Source: Cinnamomum chago (Eukaryota > Streptophyta > Magnoliopsida > Laurales > Lauraceae). From it: 64,000 nt of DNA. The notes beneath the pieces are model-generated. The model was not told the origin of the DNA. It searched no databases and saw only the letters and a list, made by a program, of their open reading frames with translations. Of this stretch, positions 24,440 to 40,100 are shown one piece after another; the first letter of the stretch is position 1, and the number at the start of each line of letters is the position of its first letter. Location: positions 128,191,001 to 128,255,000 of the forward strand of contig CP142453.1 in assembly GCA_038049695.1 (NCBI GenBank). The letters are read 5' to 3'. The translations under genes and the position numbers were made by a program.

Positions 24440-27400
24440 GATAGAATATAATCCGAATCAAAGATAGATTTACAAAAGAGATTGGGGAGAGAAATATAAA
24501 AAGGTAGCAAAGGATTTTAAAAAATAATGAAAGCTTGTGGATACCTTACATAGTTTAAGTACAAAATCAGTTTTTTTAAAAAGATTTTTCTATTACCGGC
24601 GTCCTTATCAAAATCTTAATTTATCAATTTGGATTTTATAAGATCTTACACCCCATTAAGTTACCACTTGAACAAGGGTGGACGTTAACCTCAACAGATT
24701 TACAATCACCTTAAAAAAAAAAGAGCCCTGATTCGTAGAATTAGGGCAAAGTTTATAATTCTTCATTGTGACTTGCTTACCAAATCTGAGTCTTCTAAAA
24801 TTAAACGCGCCCCTCCTGCAAGGTTTTTTGGCAAATCTCATTGCAGTAGTTATTGTGTCACCATCAGATTAATCACATTTGAAATATGTATAAGAAACTC
24901 ATACATTTCCTTGGTGAACCTAAAGAGTGGAATTTGGGACGACTATAAAAGAAAATTAACAAATTTTAACAAGCTGTGCACCCCTACAAAAGAGCATCAC
25001 CAATTTTTCTGTGATTTGGAGGCCAAGAGGATCTATACTCAGTCATGCATATATTTAGATACATAGTACATATTCAAATATTACCTTTTATATATACTTC
25101 TAAAGAAACTACGTATTTATATGATAATATTTAAGGATAAATGACATCCAAAGTTTTGAATCATGATTTGGACCCAGAATTAGCCAGGATTTCACTAAAG
25201 GTGTATGGATTGTCGTGACATAAACAGCAGGTCAGGGATGTGTAGTGTGTAAGTTTAAATCCCTTGTTAAACAAAAATAAAGTTAATGATAATAATCTTA
25301 GAAAAAGAGAAATATATGTAAAAAAGGAGAGACATTCTACAGCGGGATAGAATATAATCCGAATCAAAGATAGATTTACAAAAGAGATTGGGGAGAGAAA
25401 TATAAAAAGGTAGCAAAGGATTTTAAAAAATAATGAAAGCTTGTGGATACCTTACATAGTTTAAGTACAAAATCAGTTTTTTTAAAAAGATTTTTCTATT
25501 ACCGGCGTCCTTATCAAAATCTTAATTTATCAATTTGGATTTTATAAGATCTTACACCCCATTAAGTTACCACTTGAACAAGGGTGGACGTTAACCTCAA
25601 CAGATTTACAATCACCTTAAAAAAAAAAGAGCCCTGATTCGTAGAATTAGGGCAAAGTTTATAATTCTTCATTGTGACTTGCTTACCAAATCTGAGTCTT
25701 CTAAAATTAAACGCGCCCCTCCTGCAAGGTTTTTTGGCAAATCTCATTGCAGTAGTTATTGTGTCACCATCAGATTAATCACATTTGAAATATGTATAAG
25801 AAACTCATACATTTCCTTGGTGAACCTAAAGAGTGGAATTTGGGACGACTATAAAAGAAAATTAACAAATTTTAACAAGCTGTGCACCCCTACAAAAGAG
25901 CATCACCAATTTTTCTGTGATTTGGAGGCCAAGAGGATCTATACTCAGTCATGCATATATTTAGATACATAGTACATATTCAAATATTACCTTTTATATA
26001 TACTTCTAAAGAAACTACGTATTTATATGATAATATTTAAGGATAAATGACATCCAAAGTTTTGAATCATGATTTGGACCCAGAATTAGCCAGGATTTCA
26101 CTAAAGGTGTATGGATTGTCGTGACATAAACAGCAGGTCAGGGATGTGTAGTGTGTAAGTTTAAATCCCTTGTTAAACAAAAATAAAGTTAATGATAATA
26201 ATCTTAGAAAAAGAGAAATATATGTAAAAAAGGAGAGACATTCTACAGCGGGATAGAATATAATCCGAATCAAAGATAGATTTACAAAAGAGATTGGGGA
26301 GAGAAATATAAAAAGGTAGCAAAGGATTTTAAAAAATAATGAAAGCTTGTGGATACCTTACATAGTTTAAGTACAAAATCAGTTTTTTTAAAAAGATTTT
26401 TCTATTACCGGCGTCCTTATCAAAATCTTAATTTATCAATTTGGATTTTATAAGATCTTACACCCCATTAAGTTACCACTTGAACAAGGGTGGACGTTAA
26501 CCTCAACAGATTTACAATCACCTTAAAAAAAAAAGAGCCCTGATTCGTAGAATTAGGGCAAAGTTTATAATTCTTCATTGTGACTTGCTTACCAAATCTG
26601 AGTCTTCTAAAATTAAACGCGCCCCTCCTGCAAGGTTTTTTGGCAAATCTCATTGCAGTAGTTATTGTGTCACCATCAGATTAATCACATTTGAAATATG
26701 TATAAGAAACTCATACATTTCCTTGGTGAACCTAAAGAGTGGAATTTGGGACGACTATAAAAGAAAATTAACAAATTTTAACAAGCTGTGCACCCCTACA
26801 AAAGAGCATCACCAATTTTTCTGTGATTTGGAGGCCAAGAGGATCTATACTCAGTCATGCATATATTTAGATACATAGTACATATTCAAATATTACCTTT
26901 TATATATACTTCTAAAGAAACTACGTATTTATATGATAATATTTAAGGATAAATGACATCCAAAGTTTTGAATCATGATTTGGACCCAGAATTAGCCAGG
27001 ATTTCACTAAAGGTGTATGGATTGTCGTGACATAAACAGCAGGTCAGGGATGTGTAGTGTGTAAGTTTAAATCCCTTGTTAAACAAAAATAAAGTTAATG
27101 ATAATAATCTTAGAAAAAGAGAAATATATGTAAAAAAGGAGAGACATTCTACAGCGGGATAGAATATAATCCGAATCAAAGATAGATTTACAAAAGAGAT
27201 TGGGGAGAGAAATATAAAAAGGTAGCAAAGGATTTTAAAAAATAATGAAAGCTTGTGGATACCTTACATAGTTTAAGTACAAAATCAGTTTTTTTAAAAA
27301 GATTTTTCTATTACCGGCGTCCTTATCAAAATCTTAATTTATCAATTTGGATTTTATAAGATCTTACACCCCATTAAGTTACCACTTGAACAAGGGTGGA

Positions 27401-28969
27401 CGTTAACCTCAACAGATTTACAATCACCTTAAAAAAAAAAGAGCCCTGATTCGTAGAATTAGGGCAAAGTTTATAATTCTTCATTGTGACTTGCTTACCA
27501 AATCTGAGTCTTCTAAAATTAAACGCGCCCCTCCTGCAAGGTTTTTTGGCAAATCTCATTGCAGTAGTTATTGTGTCACCATCAGATTAATCACATTTGA
27601 AATATGTATAAGAAACTCATACATTTCCTTGGTGAACCTAAAGAGTGGAATTTGGGACGACTATAAAAGAAAATTAACAAATTTTAACAAGCTGTGCACC
27701 CCTACAAAAGAGCATCACCAATTTTTCTGTGATTTGGAGGCCAAGAGGATCTATACTCAGTCATGCATATATTTAGATACATAGTACATATTCAAATATT
27801 ACCTTTTATATATACTTCTAAAGAAACTACGTATTTATATGATAATATTTAAGGATAAATGACATCCAAAGTTTTGAATCATGATTTGGACCCAGAATTA
27901 GCCAGGATTTCACTAAAGGTGTATGGATTGTCGTGACATAAACAGCAGGTCAGGGATGTGTAGTGTGTAAGTTTAAATCCCTTGTTAAACAAAAATAAAG
28001 TTAATGATAATAATCTTAGAAAAAGAGAAATATATGTAAAAAAGGAGAGACATTCTACAGCGGGATAGAATATAATCCGAATCAAAGATAGATTTACAAA
28101 AGAGATTGGGGAGAGAAATATAAAAAGGTAGCAAAGGATTTTAAAAAATAATGAAAGCTTGTGGATACCTTACATAGTTTAAGTACAAAATCAGTTTTTT
28201 TAAAAAGATTTTTCTATTACCGGCGTCCTTATCAAAATCTTAATTTATCAATTTGGATTTTATAAGATCTTACACCCCATTAAGTTACCACTTGAACAAG
28301 GGTGGACGTTAACCTCAACAGATTTACAATCACCTTAAAAAAAAAAGAGCCCTGATTCGTAGAATTAGGGCAAAGTTTATAATTCTTCATTGTGACTTGC
28401 TTACCAAATCTGAGTCTTCTAAAATTAAACGCGCCCCTCCTGCAAGGTTTTTTGGCAAATCTCATTGCAGTAGTTATTGTGTCACCATCAGATTAATCAC
28501 ATTTGAAATATGTATAAGAAACTCATACATTTCCTTGGTGAACCTAAAGAGTGGAATTTGGGACGACTATAAAAGAAAATTAACAAATTTTAACAAGCTG
28601 TGCACCCCTACAAAAGAGCATCACCAATTTTTCTGTGATTTGGAGGCCAAGAGGATCTATACTCAGTCATGCATATATTTAGATACATAGTACATATTCA
28701 AATATTACCTTTTATATATACTTCTAAAGAAACTACGTATTTATATGATAATATTTAAGGATAAATGACATCCAAAGTTTTGAATCATGATTTGGACCCA
28801 GAATTAGCCAGGATTTCACTAAAGGTGTATGGATTGTCGTGACATAAACAGCAGGTCAGGGATGTGTAGTGTGTAAGTTTAAATCCCTTGTTAAACAAAA
28901 ATAAAGTTAATGATAATAATCTTAGAAAAAGAGAAATATATGTAAAAAAGGAGAGACATTCTACAGCGG
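24440..28969 (+). repeat. Units 28-32: patch with G at offset 746
   Basis: Five units of exactly 906 bp start at 24440, 25346, 26252, 27158 and 28064. All have A10, G at 578, G at 746 and A at 869. They look like clonal copies of one unit that shares its 746/869 state with unit 24. Confidence 0.8.
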
Positions 28970-31900
28970 GATAGAATATAATCCGAATCAAAGATAGATT
29001 TACAAAAGAGATTGGGGAGAGAAATATAAAAAGGTAGCAAAGGATTTTAAAAAATAATGAAAGCTTGTGGATACCTTACATAGTTTAAGTACAAAATCAG
29101 TTTTTTTAAAAAGATTTTTCTATTACCGGCGTCCTTATCAAAATCTTAATTTATCAATTTGGATTTTATAAGATCTTACACCCCATTAAGTTACCACTTG
29201 AACAAGGGTGGACGTTAACCTCAACAGATTTACAATCACCTTAAAAAAAAAAGAGCCCTGATTCGTAGAATTAGGGCAAAGTTTATAATTCTTCATTGTG
29301 ACTTGCTTACCAAATCTGAGTCTTCTAAAATTAAACGCGCCCCTCCTGCAAGGTTTTTTGGCAAATCTCATTGCAGTAGTTATTGTGTCACCATCAGATT
29401 AATCACATTTGAAATATGTATAAGAAACTCATACATTTCCTTGGTGAACCTAAAGAGTGGAATTTGGGACGACTATAAAAGAAAATTAACAAATTTTAAC
29501 AAGCTGTGCACCCCTACAAAAGAGCATCACCAATTTTTCTGTGATTTGGAGGCCAAGAGGATCTATACTCAGTCATGCATATATTTAGATACATAGTACA
29601 TATTCAAATATTACCTTTTATATATACTTCTAAAGAAACTACGTATTTATATGATAATATTTAAGGATAAATGACATCCAAAGTTTTGAATCATGATTTG
29701 GACCCAGAATTAGCCAAGATTTCACTAAAGGTGTATGGATTGTCGTGACATAAACAGCAGGTCAGGGATGTGTAGTGTGTAAGTTTAAATCCCTTGTTAA
29801 ACAAAAATAAAGTTAATGATAATAATCTTAGAAAAAGAGAAATATATGTAAAAAAGGAGAGACATTCTACAGCGGGATAGAATATAATCCGAATCAAAGA
29901 TAGATTTACAAAAGAGATTGGGGAGAGAAATATAAAAAGGTAGCAAAGGATTTTAAAAAATAATGAAAGCTTGTGGATACCTTACATAGTTTAAGTACAA
30001 AATCAGTTTTTTTAAAAAGATTTTTCTATTACCGGCGTCCTTATCAAAATCTTAATTTATCAATTTGGATTTTATAAGATCTTACACCCCATTAAGTTAC
30101 CACTTGAACAAGGGTGGACGTTAACCTCAACAGATTTACAATCACCTTAAAAAAAAAAGAGCCCTGATTCGTAGAATTAGGGCAAAGTTTATAATTCTTC
30201 ATTGTGACTTGCTTACCAAATCTGAGTCTTCTAAAATTAAACGCGCCCCTCCTGCAAGGTTTTTTGGCAAATCTCATTGCAGTAGTTATTGTGTCACCAT
30301 CAGATTAATCACATTTGAAATATGTATAAGAAACTCATACATTTCCTTGGTGAACCTAAAGAGTGGAATTTGGGACGACTATAAAAGAAAATTAACAAAT
30401 TTTAACAAGCTGTGCACCCCTACAAAAGAGCATCACCAATTTTTCTGTGATTTGGAGGCCAAGAGGATCTATACTCAGTCATGCATATATTTAGATACAT
30501 AGTACATATTCAAATATTACCTTTTATATATACTTCTAAAGAAACTACGTATTTATATGATAATATTTAAGGATAAATGACATCCAAAGTTTTGAATCAT
30601 GATTTGGACCCAGAATTAGCCAAGATTTCACTAAAGGTGTATGGATTGTCGTGACATAAACAGCAGGTCAGGGATGTGTAGTGTGTAAGTTTAAATCCCT
30701 TGTTAAACAAAAATAAAGTTAATGATAATAATCTTAGAAAAAGAGAAATATATGTAAAAAAGGAGAGACATTCTACAGCGGGATAGAATATAATCCGAAT
30801 CAAAGATAGATTTACAAAAGAGATTGGGGAGAGAAATATAAAAAGGTAGCAAAGGATTTTAAAAAATAATGAAAGCTTGTGGATACCTTACATAGTTTAA
30901 GTACAAAATCAGTTTTTTTAAAAAGATTTTTCTATTACCGGCGTCCTTATCAAAATCTTAATTTATCAATTTGGATTTTATAAGATCTTACACCCCATTA
31001 AGTTACCACTTGAACAAGGGTGGACGTTAACCTCAACAGATTTACAATCACCTTAAAAAAAAAAGAGCCCTGATTCGTAGAATTAGGGCAAAGTTTATAA
31101 TTCTTCATTGTGACTTGCTTACCAAATCTGAGTCTTCTAAAATTAAACGCGCCCCTCCTGCAAGGTTTTTTGGCAAATCTCATTGCAGTAGTTATTGTGT
31201 CACCATCAGATTAATCACATTTGAAATATGTATAAGAAACTCATACATTTCCTTGGTGAACCTAAAGAGTGGAATTTGGGACGACTATAAAAGAAAATTA
31301 ACAAATTTTAACAAGCTGTGCACCCCTACAAAAGAGCATCACCAATTTTTCTGTGATTTGGAGGCCAAGAGGATCTATACTCAGTCATGCATATATTTAG
31401 ATACATAGTACATATTCAAATATTACCTTTTATATATACTTCTAAAGAAACTACGTATTTATATGATAATATTTAAGGATAAATGACATCCAAAGTTTTG
31501 AATCATGATTTGGACCCAGAATTAGCCAAGATTTCACTAAAGGTGTATGGATTGTCGTGACATAAACAGCAGGTCAGGGATGTGTAGTGTGTAAGTTTAA
31601 ATCCCTTGTTAAACAAAAATAAAGTTAATGATAATAATCTTAGAAAAAGAGAAATATATGTAAAAAAGGAGAGACATTCTACAGCGGGATAGAATATAAT
31701 CCGAATCAAAGATAGATTTACAAAAGAGATTGGGGAGAGAAATATAAAAAGGTAGCAAAGGATTTTAAAAAATAATGAAAGCTTGTGGATACCTTACATA
31801 GTTTAAGTACAAAATCAGTTTTTTTAAAAAGATTTTTCTATTACCGGCGTCCTTATCAAAATCTTAATTTATCAATTTGGATTTTATAAGATCTTACACC

Positions 31901-33499
31901 CCATTAAGTTACCACTTGAACAAGGGTGGACGTTAACCTCAACAGATTTACAATCACCTTAAAAAAAAAAGAGCCCTGATTCGTAGAATTAGGGCAAAGT
32001 TTATAATTCTTCATTGTGACTTGCTTACCAAATCTGAGTCTTCTAAAATTAAACGCGCCCCTCCTGCAAGGTTTTTTGGCAAATCTCATTGCAGTAGTTA
32101 TTGTGTCACCATCAGATTAATCACATTTGAAATATGTATAAGAAACTCATACATTTCCTTGGTGAACCTAAAGAGTGGAATTTGGGACGACTATAAAAGA
32201 AAATTAACAAATTTTAACAAGCTGTGCACCCCTACAAAAGAGCATCACCAATTTTTCTGTGATTTGGAGGCCAAGAGGATCTATACTCAGTCATGCATAT
32301 ATTTAGATACATAGTACATATTCAAATATTACCTTTTATATATACTTCTAAAGAAACTACGTATTTATATGATAATATTTAAGGATAAATGACATCCAAA
32401 GTTTTGAATCATGATTTGGACCCAGAATTAGCCAAGATTTCACTAAAGGTGTATGGATTGTCGTGACATAAACAGCAGGTCAGGGATGTGTAGTGTGTAA
32501 GTTTAAATCCCTTGTTAAACAAAAATAAAGTTAATGATAATAATCTTAGAAAAAGAGAAATATATGTAAAAAAGGAGAGACATTCTACAGCGGGATAGAA
32601 TATAATCCGAATCAAAGATAGATTTACAAAAGAGATTGGGGAGAGAAATATAAAAAGGTAGCAAAGGATTTTAAAAAATAATGAAAGCTTGTGGATACCT
32701 TACATAGTTTAAGTACAAAATCAGTTTTTTTAAAAAGATTTTTCTATTACCGGCGTCCTTATCAAAATCTTAATTTATCAATTTGGATTTTATAAGATCT
32801 TACACCCCATTAAGTTACCACTTGAACAAGGGTGGACGTTAACCTCAACAGATTTACAATCACCTTAAAAAAAAAAGAGCCCTGATTCGTAGAATTAGGG
32901 CAAAGTTTATAATTCTTCATTGTGACTTGCTTACCAAATCTGAGTCTTCTAAAATTAAACGCGCCCCTCCTGCAAGGTTTTTTGGCAAATCTCATTGCAG
33001 TAGTTATTGTGTCACCATCAGATTAATCACATTTGAAATATGTATAAGAAACTCATACATTTCCTTGGTGAACCTAAAGAGTGGAATTTGGGACGACTAT
33101 AAAAGAAAATTAACAAATTTTAACAAGCTGTGCACCCCTACAAAAGAGCATCACCAATTTTTCTGTGATTTGGAGGCCAAGAGGATCTATACTCAGTCAT
33201 GCATATATTTAGATACATAGTACATATTCAAATATTACCTTTTATATATACTTCTAAAGAAACTACGTATTTATATGATAATATTTAAGGATAAATGACA
33301 TCCAAAGTTTTGAATCATGATTTGGACCCAGAATTAGCCAAGATTTCACTAAAGGTGTATGGATTGTCGTGACATAAACAGCAGGTCAGGGATGTGTAGT
33401 GTGTAAGTTTAAATCCCTTGTTAAACAAAAATAAAGTTAATGATAATAATCTTAGAAAAAGAGAAATATATGTAAAAAAGGAGAGACATTCTACAGCGG
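28970..33499 (+). repeat. Units 33-37: A10, G578 units
   Basis: Five 906-bp units start at 28970, 29876, 30782, 31688 and 32594. They have G at 578 and A at 746 and 869. I noticed no private changes. Confidence 0.8.
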
Positions 33500-36400
33500 G
33501 ATAGAATATAATCCGAATCAAAGATAGATTTACAAAAGAGATTGGGGAGAGAAATATAAAAAGGTAGCAAAGGATTTTAAAAAATAATGAAAGCTTGTGG
33601 ATACCTTACATAGTTTAAGTACAAAATCAGTTTTTTTAAAAAGATTTTTCTATTACCGGCGTCCTTATCAAAATCTTAATTTATCAATTTGGATTTTATA
33701 AGATCTTACACCCCATTAAGTTACCACTTGAACAAGGGTGGACGTTAACCTCAACAGATTTACAATCACCTTAAAAAAAAGAGCCCTGATTCGTAGAATT
33801 GGGGCAAAGTTTATAATTCTTCATTGTGACTTGCTTACCAAATCTGAGTCTTCTAAAATTAAACGCGCCCCTCCTGCAAGGTTTTTTGGCAAATCTCATT
33901 GCAGTAGTTATTGTGTCACCATCAGATTAATCACATTTGAAATATGTATAAGAAACTCATACATTTCCTTGGTGAACCTAAAGAGTGGAATTTGGGACGA
34001 CTATAAAAGAAAATTAACAAATTTTAACAAGCTGTGCACCCCTACAAAAGAGCATCACCAATTTTTCTGTGATTTGGAGGCCAGGAGGATCTATACTCAG
34101 TCATGCATATATTTAGATACATAGTACATATTCAAATATTACCTTTTATATATACTTCTAAAGAAACTACGTATTTATATGATAATATTTAAGGATAAAT
34201 GACATCCAAAGTTTTGAATCATGATTTGGACCCAGAATTAGCCAAGATTTCACTAAAGGTGTATGGATTGTCGTGACATAAACAGCAGGTCAGGGATGTG
34301 TAGTGTGTAAGTTTAAATCCCTTGTTAAACAAAAATAAAGTTAATGATAATAATCTTAGAAAAAGAGAAATATATGTAAAAAAGGAGAGACATTCTACAG
34401 CGGGATAGAATATAATCCGAATCAAAGATAGATTTACAAAAGAGATTGGGGAGAGAAATATAAAAAGGTAGCAAAGGATTTTAAAAAATAATGAAAGCTT
34501 GTGGATACCTTACATAGTTTAAGTACAAAATCAGTTTTTTTAAAAAGATTTTTCTATTACCGGCGTCCTTATCAAAATCTTAATTTATCAATTTGGATTT
34601 TATAAGATCTTACACCCCATTAAGTTACCACTTGAACAAGGGTGGACGTTAACCTCAACAGATTTACAATCACCTTAAAAAAAAGAGCCCTGATTCGTAG
34701 AATTGGGGCAAAGTTTATAATTCTTCATTGTGACTTGCTTACCAAATCTGAGTCTTCTAAAATTAAACGCGCCCCTCCTGCAAGGTTTTTTGGCAAATCT
34801 CATTGCAGTAGTTATTGTGTCACCATCAGATTAATCACATTTGAAATATGTATAAGAAACTCATACATTTCCTTGGTGAACCTAAAGAGTGGAATTTGGG
34901 ACGACTATAAAAGAAAATTAACAAATTTTAACAAGCTGTGCACCCCTACAAAAGAGCATCACCAATTTTTCTGTGATTTGGAGGCCAGGAGGATCTATAC
35001 TCAGTCATGCATATATTTAGATACATAGTACATATTCAAATATTACCTTTTATATATACTTCTAAAGAAACTACGTATTTATATGATAATATTTAAGGAT
35101 AAATGACATCCAAAGTTTTGAATCATGATTTGGACCCAGAATTAGCCAAGATTTCACTAAAGGTGTATGGATTGTCGTGACATAAACAGCAGGTCAGGGA
35201 TGTGTAGTGTGTAAGTTTAAATCCCTTGTTAAACAAAAATAAAGTTAATGATAATAATCTTAGAAAAAGAGAAATATATGTAAAAAAGGAGAGACATTCT
35301 ACAGCGGGATAGAATATAATCCGAATCAAAGATAGATTTACAAAAGAGATTGGGGAGAGAAATATAAAAAGGTAGCAAAGGATTTTAAAAAATAATGAAA
35401 GCTTGTGGATACCTTACATAGTTTAAGTACAAAATCAGTTTTTTTAAAAAGATTTTTCTATTACCGGCGTCCTTATCAAAATCTTAATTTATCAATTTGG
35501 ATTTTATAAGATCTTACACCCCATTAAGTTACCACTTGAACAAGGGTGGACGTTAACCTCAACAGATTTACAATCACCTTAAAAAAAAAAGAGCCCTGAT
35601 TCGTAGAATTAGGGCAAAGTTTATAATTCTTCATTGTGACTTGCTTACCAAATCTGAGTCTTCTAAAATTAAACGCGCCCCTCCTGCAAGGTTTTTTGGC
35701 AAATCTCATTGCAGTAGTTATTGTGTCACCATCAGATTAATCACATTTGAAATATGTATAAGAAACTCATACATTTCCTTGGTGAACCTAAAGAGTGGAA
35801 TTTGGGACGACTATAAAAGAAAATTAACAAATTTTAACAAGCTGTGCACCCCTACAAAAGAGCATCACCAATTTTTCTGTGATTTGGAGGCCAAGAGGAT
35901 CTATACTCAGTCATGCATATATTTAGATACATAGTACATATTCAAATATTACCTTTTATATATACTTCTAAAGAAACTACGTATTTATATGATAATATTT
36001 AAGGATAAATGACATCCAAAGTTTTGAATCATGATTTGGACCCAGAATTAGCCAAGATTTCACTAAAGGTGTATGGATTGTCGTGACATAAACAGCAGGT
36101 CAGGGATGTGTAGTGTGTAAGTTTAAATCCCTTGTTAAACAAAAATAAAGTTAATGATAATAATCTTAGAAAAAGAGAAATATATGTAAAAAAGGAGAGA
36201 CATTCTACAGCGGGATAGAATATAATCCGAATCAAAGATAGATTTACAAAAGAGATTGGGGAGAGAAATATAAAAAGGTAGCAAAGGATTTTAAAAAATA
36301 ATGAAAGCTTGTGGATACCTTACATAGTTTAAGTACAAAATCAGTTTTTTTAAAAAGATTTTTCTATTACCGGCGTCCTTATCAAAATCTTAATTTATCA

Positions 36401-37117
36401 ATTTGGATTTTATAAGATCTTACACCCCATTAAGTTACCACTTGAACAAGGGTGGACGTTAACCTCAACAGATTTACAATCACCTTAAAAAAAAGAGCCC
36501 TGATTCGAAGAATTAGGGCAAAGTTTATAATTCTTCATTGTGACTTGCTTACCAAATCTGAGTCTTCTAAAATTAAACGCGCCCCTCCTGCAAGGTTTTT
36601 TGGCAAATCTCATTGCAGTAGTTATTGTGTCACCATCAGATTAATCACATTTGAAATATGTATAAGAAACTCATACATTTCCTTGGTGAACCTAAAGAGT
36701 GGAATTTGGGACGACTATAAAAGAAAATTAACAAATTTTAACAAGCTGTGCACTCCTACAAAAGAGCATCACCAATTTTTCTGTGATTTGGAGGCCAAGA
36801 GGATCTATACTCAGTCATGCATATATTTAGATACATAGTACATATTCAAATATTACCTTTTATATATACTTCTAAAGAAACTACGTATTTATATGATAAT
36901 ATTTAAGGATAAATGACATCCAAAGTTTTGAATCATGATTTGGACCCAGAATTAGCCAAGATTTCACTAAAGGTGTATGGATTGTCGTGACATAAACAGC
37001 AGGTCAGGGATGTGTAGTGTGTAAGTTTAAATCCCTTGTTAAACAAAAATAAAGTTAATGATAATAATCTTAGAAAAAGAGAAATATATGTAAAAAAGGA
37101 GAGACATTCTACAGCGG
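33500..37117 (+). repeat. Higher-order repeat copy 1 (units 38-41)
   Basis: Four monomers of 904, 904, 906 and 904 bp start at 33500, 34404, 35308 and 36214. The order is B, B, N, Y. B units have A8, G303 and G586; the N unit is an ordinary A10 unit; the Y unit has A8 and loop A296. In this copy all four have G at 578, and unit 41 also has T at 542. Confidence 0.85.
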
Positions 37118-40100
37118 GATAGAATATAATCCGAATCAAAGATAGATTTACAAAAGAGATTGGGGAGAGAAATATAAAAAGGTAGCAAAGGATTTTAAAA
37201 AATAATGAAAGCTTGTGGATACCTTACATAGTTTAAGTACAAAATCAGTTTTTTTAAAAAGATTTTTCTATTACCGGCGTCCTTATCAAAATCTTAATTT
37301 ATCAATTTGGATTTTATAAGATCTTACACCCCATTAAGTTACCACTTGAACAAGGGTGGACGTTAACCTCAACAGATTTACAATCACCTTAAAAAAAAGA
37401 GCCCTGATTCGTAGAATTGGGGCAAAGTTTATAATTCTTCATTGTGACTTGCTTACCAAATCTGAGTCTTCTAAAATTAAACGCGCCCCTCCTGCAAGGT
37501 TTTTTGGCAAATCTCATTGCAGTAGTTATTGTGTCACCATCAGATTAATCACATTTGAAATATGTATAAGAAACTCATACATTTCCTTGGTGAACCTAAA
37601 GAGTGGAATTTGGGACGACTATAAAAGAAAATTAACAAATTTTAACAAGCTGTGCACCCCTACAAAAGAGCATCACCAATTTTTCTGTGATTTTGAGGCC
37701 AGGAGGATCTATACTCAGTCATGCATATATTTAGATACATAGTACATATTCAAATATTACCTTTTATATATACTTCTAAAGAAACTACGTATTTATATGA
37801 TAATATTTAAGGATAAATGACATCCAAAGTTTTGAATCATGATTTGGACCCAGAATTAGCCAAGATTTCACTAAAGGTGTATGGATTGTCGTGACATAAA
37901 CAGCAGGTCAGGGATGTGTAGTGTGTAAGTTTAAATCCCTTGTTAAACAAAAATAAAGTTAATGATAATAATCTTAGAAAAAGAGAAATATATGTAAAAA
38001 AGGAGAGACATTCTACAGCGGGATAGAATATAATCCGAATCAAAGATAGATTTACAAAAGAGATTGGGGAGAGAAATATAAAAAGGTAGCAAAGGATTTT
38101 AAAAAATAATGAAAGCTTGTGGATACCTTACATAGTTTAAGTACAAAATCAGTTTTTTTAAAAAGATTTTTCTATTACCGGCGTCCTTATCAAAATCTTA
38201 ATTTATCAATTTGGATTTTATAAGATCTTACACCCCATTAAGTTACCACTTGAACAAGGGTGGACGTTAACCTCAACAGATTTACAATCACCTTAAAAAA
38301 AAGAGCCCTGATTCGTAGAATTGGGGCAAAGTTTATAATTCTTCATTGTGACTTGCTTACCAAATCTGAGTCTTCTAAAATTAAACGCGCCCCTCCTGCA
38401 AGGTTTTTTGGCAAATCTCATTGCAGTAGTTATTGTGTCACCATCAGATTAATCACATTTGAAATATGTATAAGAAACTCATACATTTCCTTGGTGAACC
38501 TAAAGAGTGGAATTTGGGACGACTATAAAAGAAAATTAACAAATTTTAACAAGCTGTGCACCCCTACAAAAGAGCATCACCAATTTTTCTGTGATTTTGA
38601 GGCCAGGAGGATCTATACTCAGTCATGCATATATTTAGATACATAGTACATATTCAAATATTACCTTTTATATATACTTCTAAAGAAACTACGTATTTAT
38701 ATGATAATATTTAAGGATAAATGACATCCAAAGTTTTGAATCATGATTTGGACCCAGAATTAGCCAAGATTTCACTAAAGGTGTATGGATTGTCGTGACA
38801 TAAACAGCAGGTCAGGGATGTGTAGTGTGTAAGTTTAAATCCCTTGTTAAACAAAAATAAAGTTAATGATAATAATCTTAGAAAAAGAGAAATATATGTA
38901 AAAAAGGAGAGACATTCTACAGCGGGATAGAATATAATCCGAATCAAAGATAGATTTACAAAAGAGATTGGGGAGAGAAATATAAAAAGGTAGCAAAGGA
39001 TTTTAAAAAATAATGAAAGCTTGTGGATACCTTACATAGTTTAAGTACAAAATCAGTTTTTTTAAAAAGATTTTTCTATTACCGGCGTCCTTATCAAAAT
39101 CTTAATTTATCAATTTGGATTTTATAAGATCTTACACCCCATTAAGTTACCACTTGAACAAGGGTGGACGTTAACCTCAACAGATTTACAATCACCTTAA
39201 AAAAAAAAGAGCCCTGATTCGTAGAATTAGGGCAAAGTTTATAATTCTTCATTGTGACTTGCTTACCAAATCTGAGTCTTCTAAAATTAAACGCGCCCCT
39301 CCTGCAAGGTTTTTTGGCAAATCTCATTGCAGTAGTTATTGTGTCACCATCAGATTAATCACATTTGAAATATGTATAAGAAACTCATACATTTCCTTGG
39401 TGAACCTAAAGAGTGGAATTTGGGACGACTATAAAAGAAAATTAACAAATTTTAACAAGCTGTGCACCCCTACAAAAGAGCATCACCAATTTTTCTGTGA
39501 TTTTGAGGCCAAGAGGATCTATACTCAGTCATGCATATATTTAGATACATAGTACATATTCAAATATTACCTTTTATATATACTTCTAAAGAAACTACGT
39601 ATTTATATGATAATATTTAAGGATAAATGACATCCAAAGTTTTGAATCATGATTTGGACCCAGAATTAGCCAAGATTTCACTAAAGGTGTATGGATTGTC
39701 GTGACATAAACAGCAGGTCAGGGATGTGTAGTGTGTAAGTTTAAATCCCTTGTTAAACAAAAATAAAGTTAATGATAATAATCTTAGAAAAAGAGAAATA
39801 TATGTAAAAAAGGAGAGACATTCTACAGCGGGATAGAATATAATCCGAATCAAAGATAGATTTACAAAAGAGATTGGGGAGAGAAATATAAAAAGGTAGC
39901 AAAGGATTTTAAAAAATAATGAAAGCTTGTGGATACCTTACATAGTTTAAGTACAAAATCAGTTTTTTTAAAAAGATTTTTCTATTACCGGCGTCCTTAT
40001 CAAAATCTTAATTTATCAATTTGGATTTTATAAGATCTTACACCCCATTAAGTTACCACTTGAACAAGGGTGGACGTTAACCTCAACAGATTTACAATCA

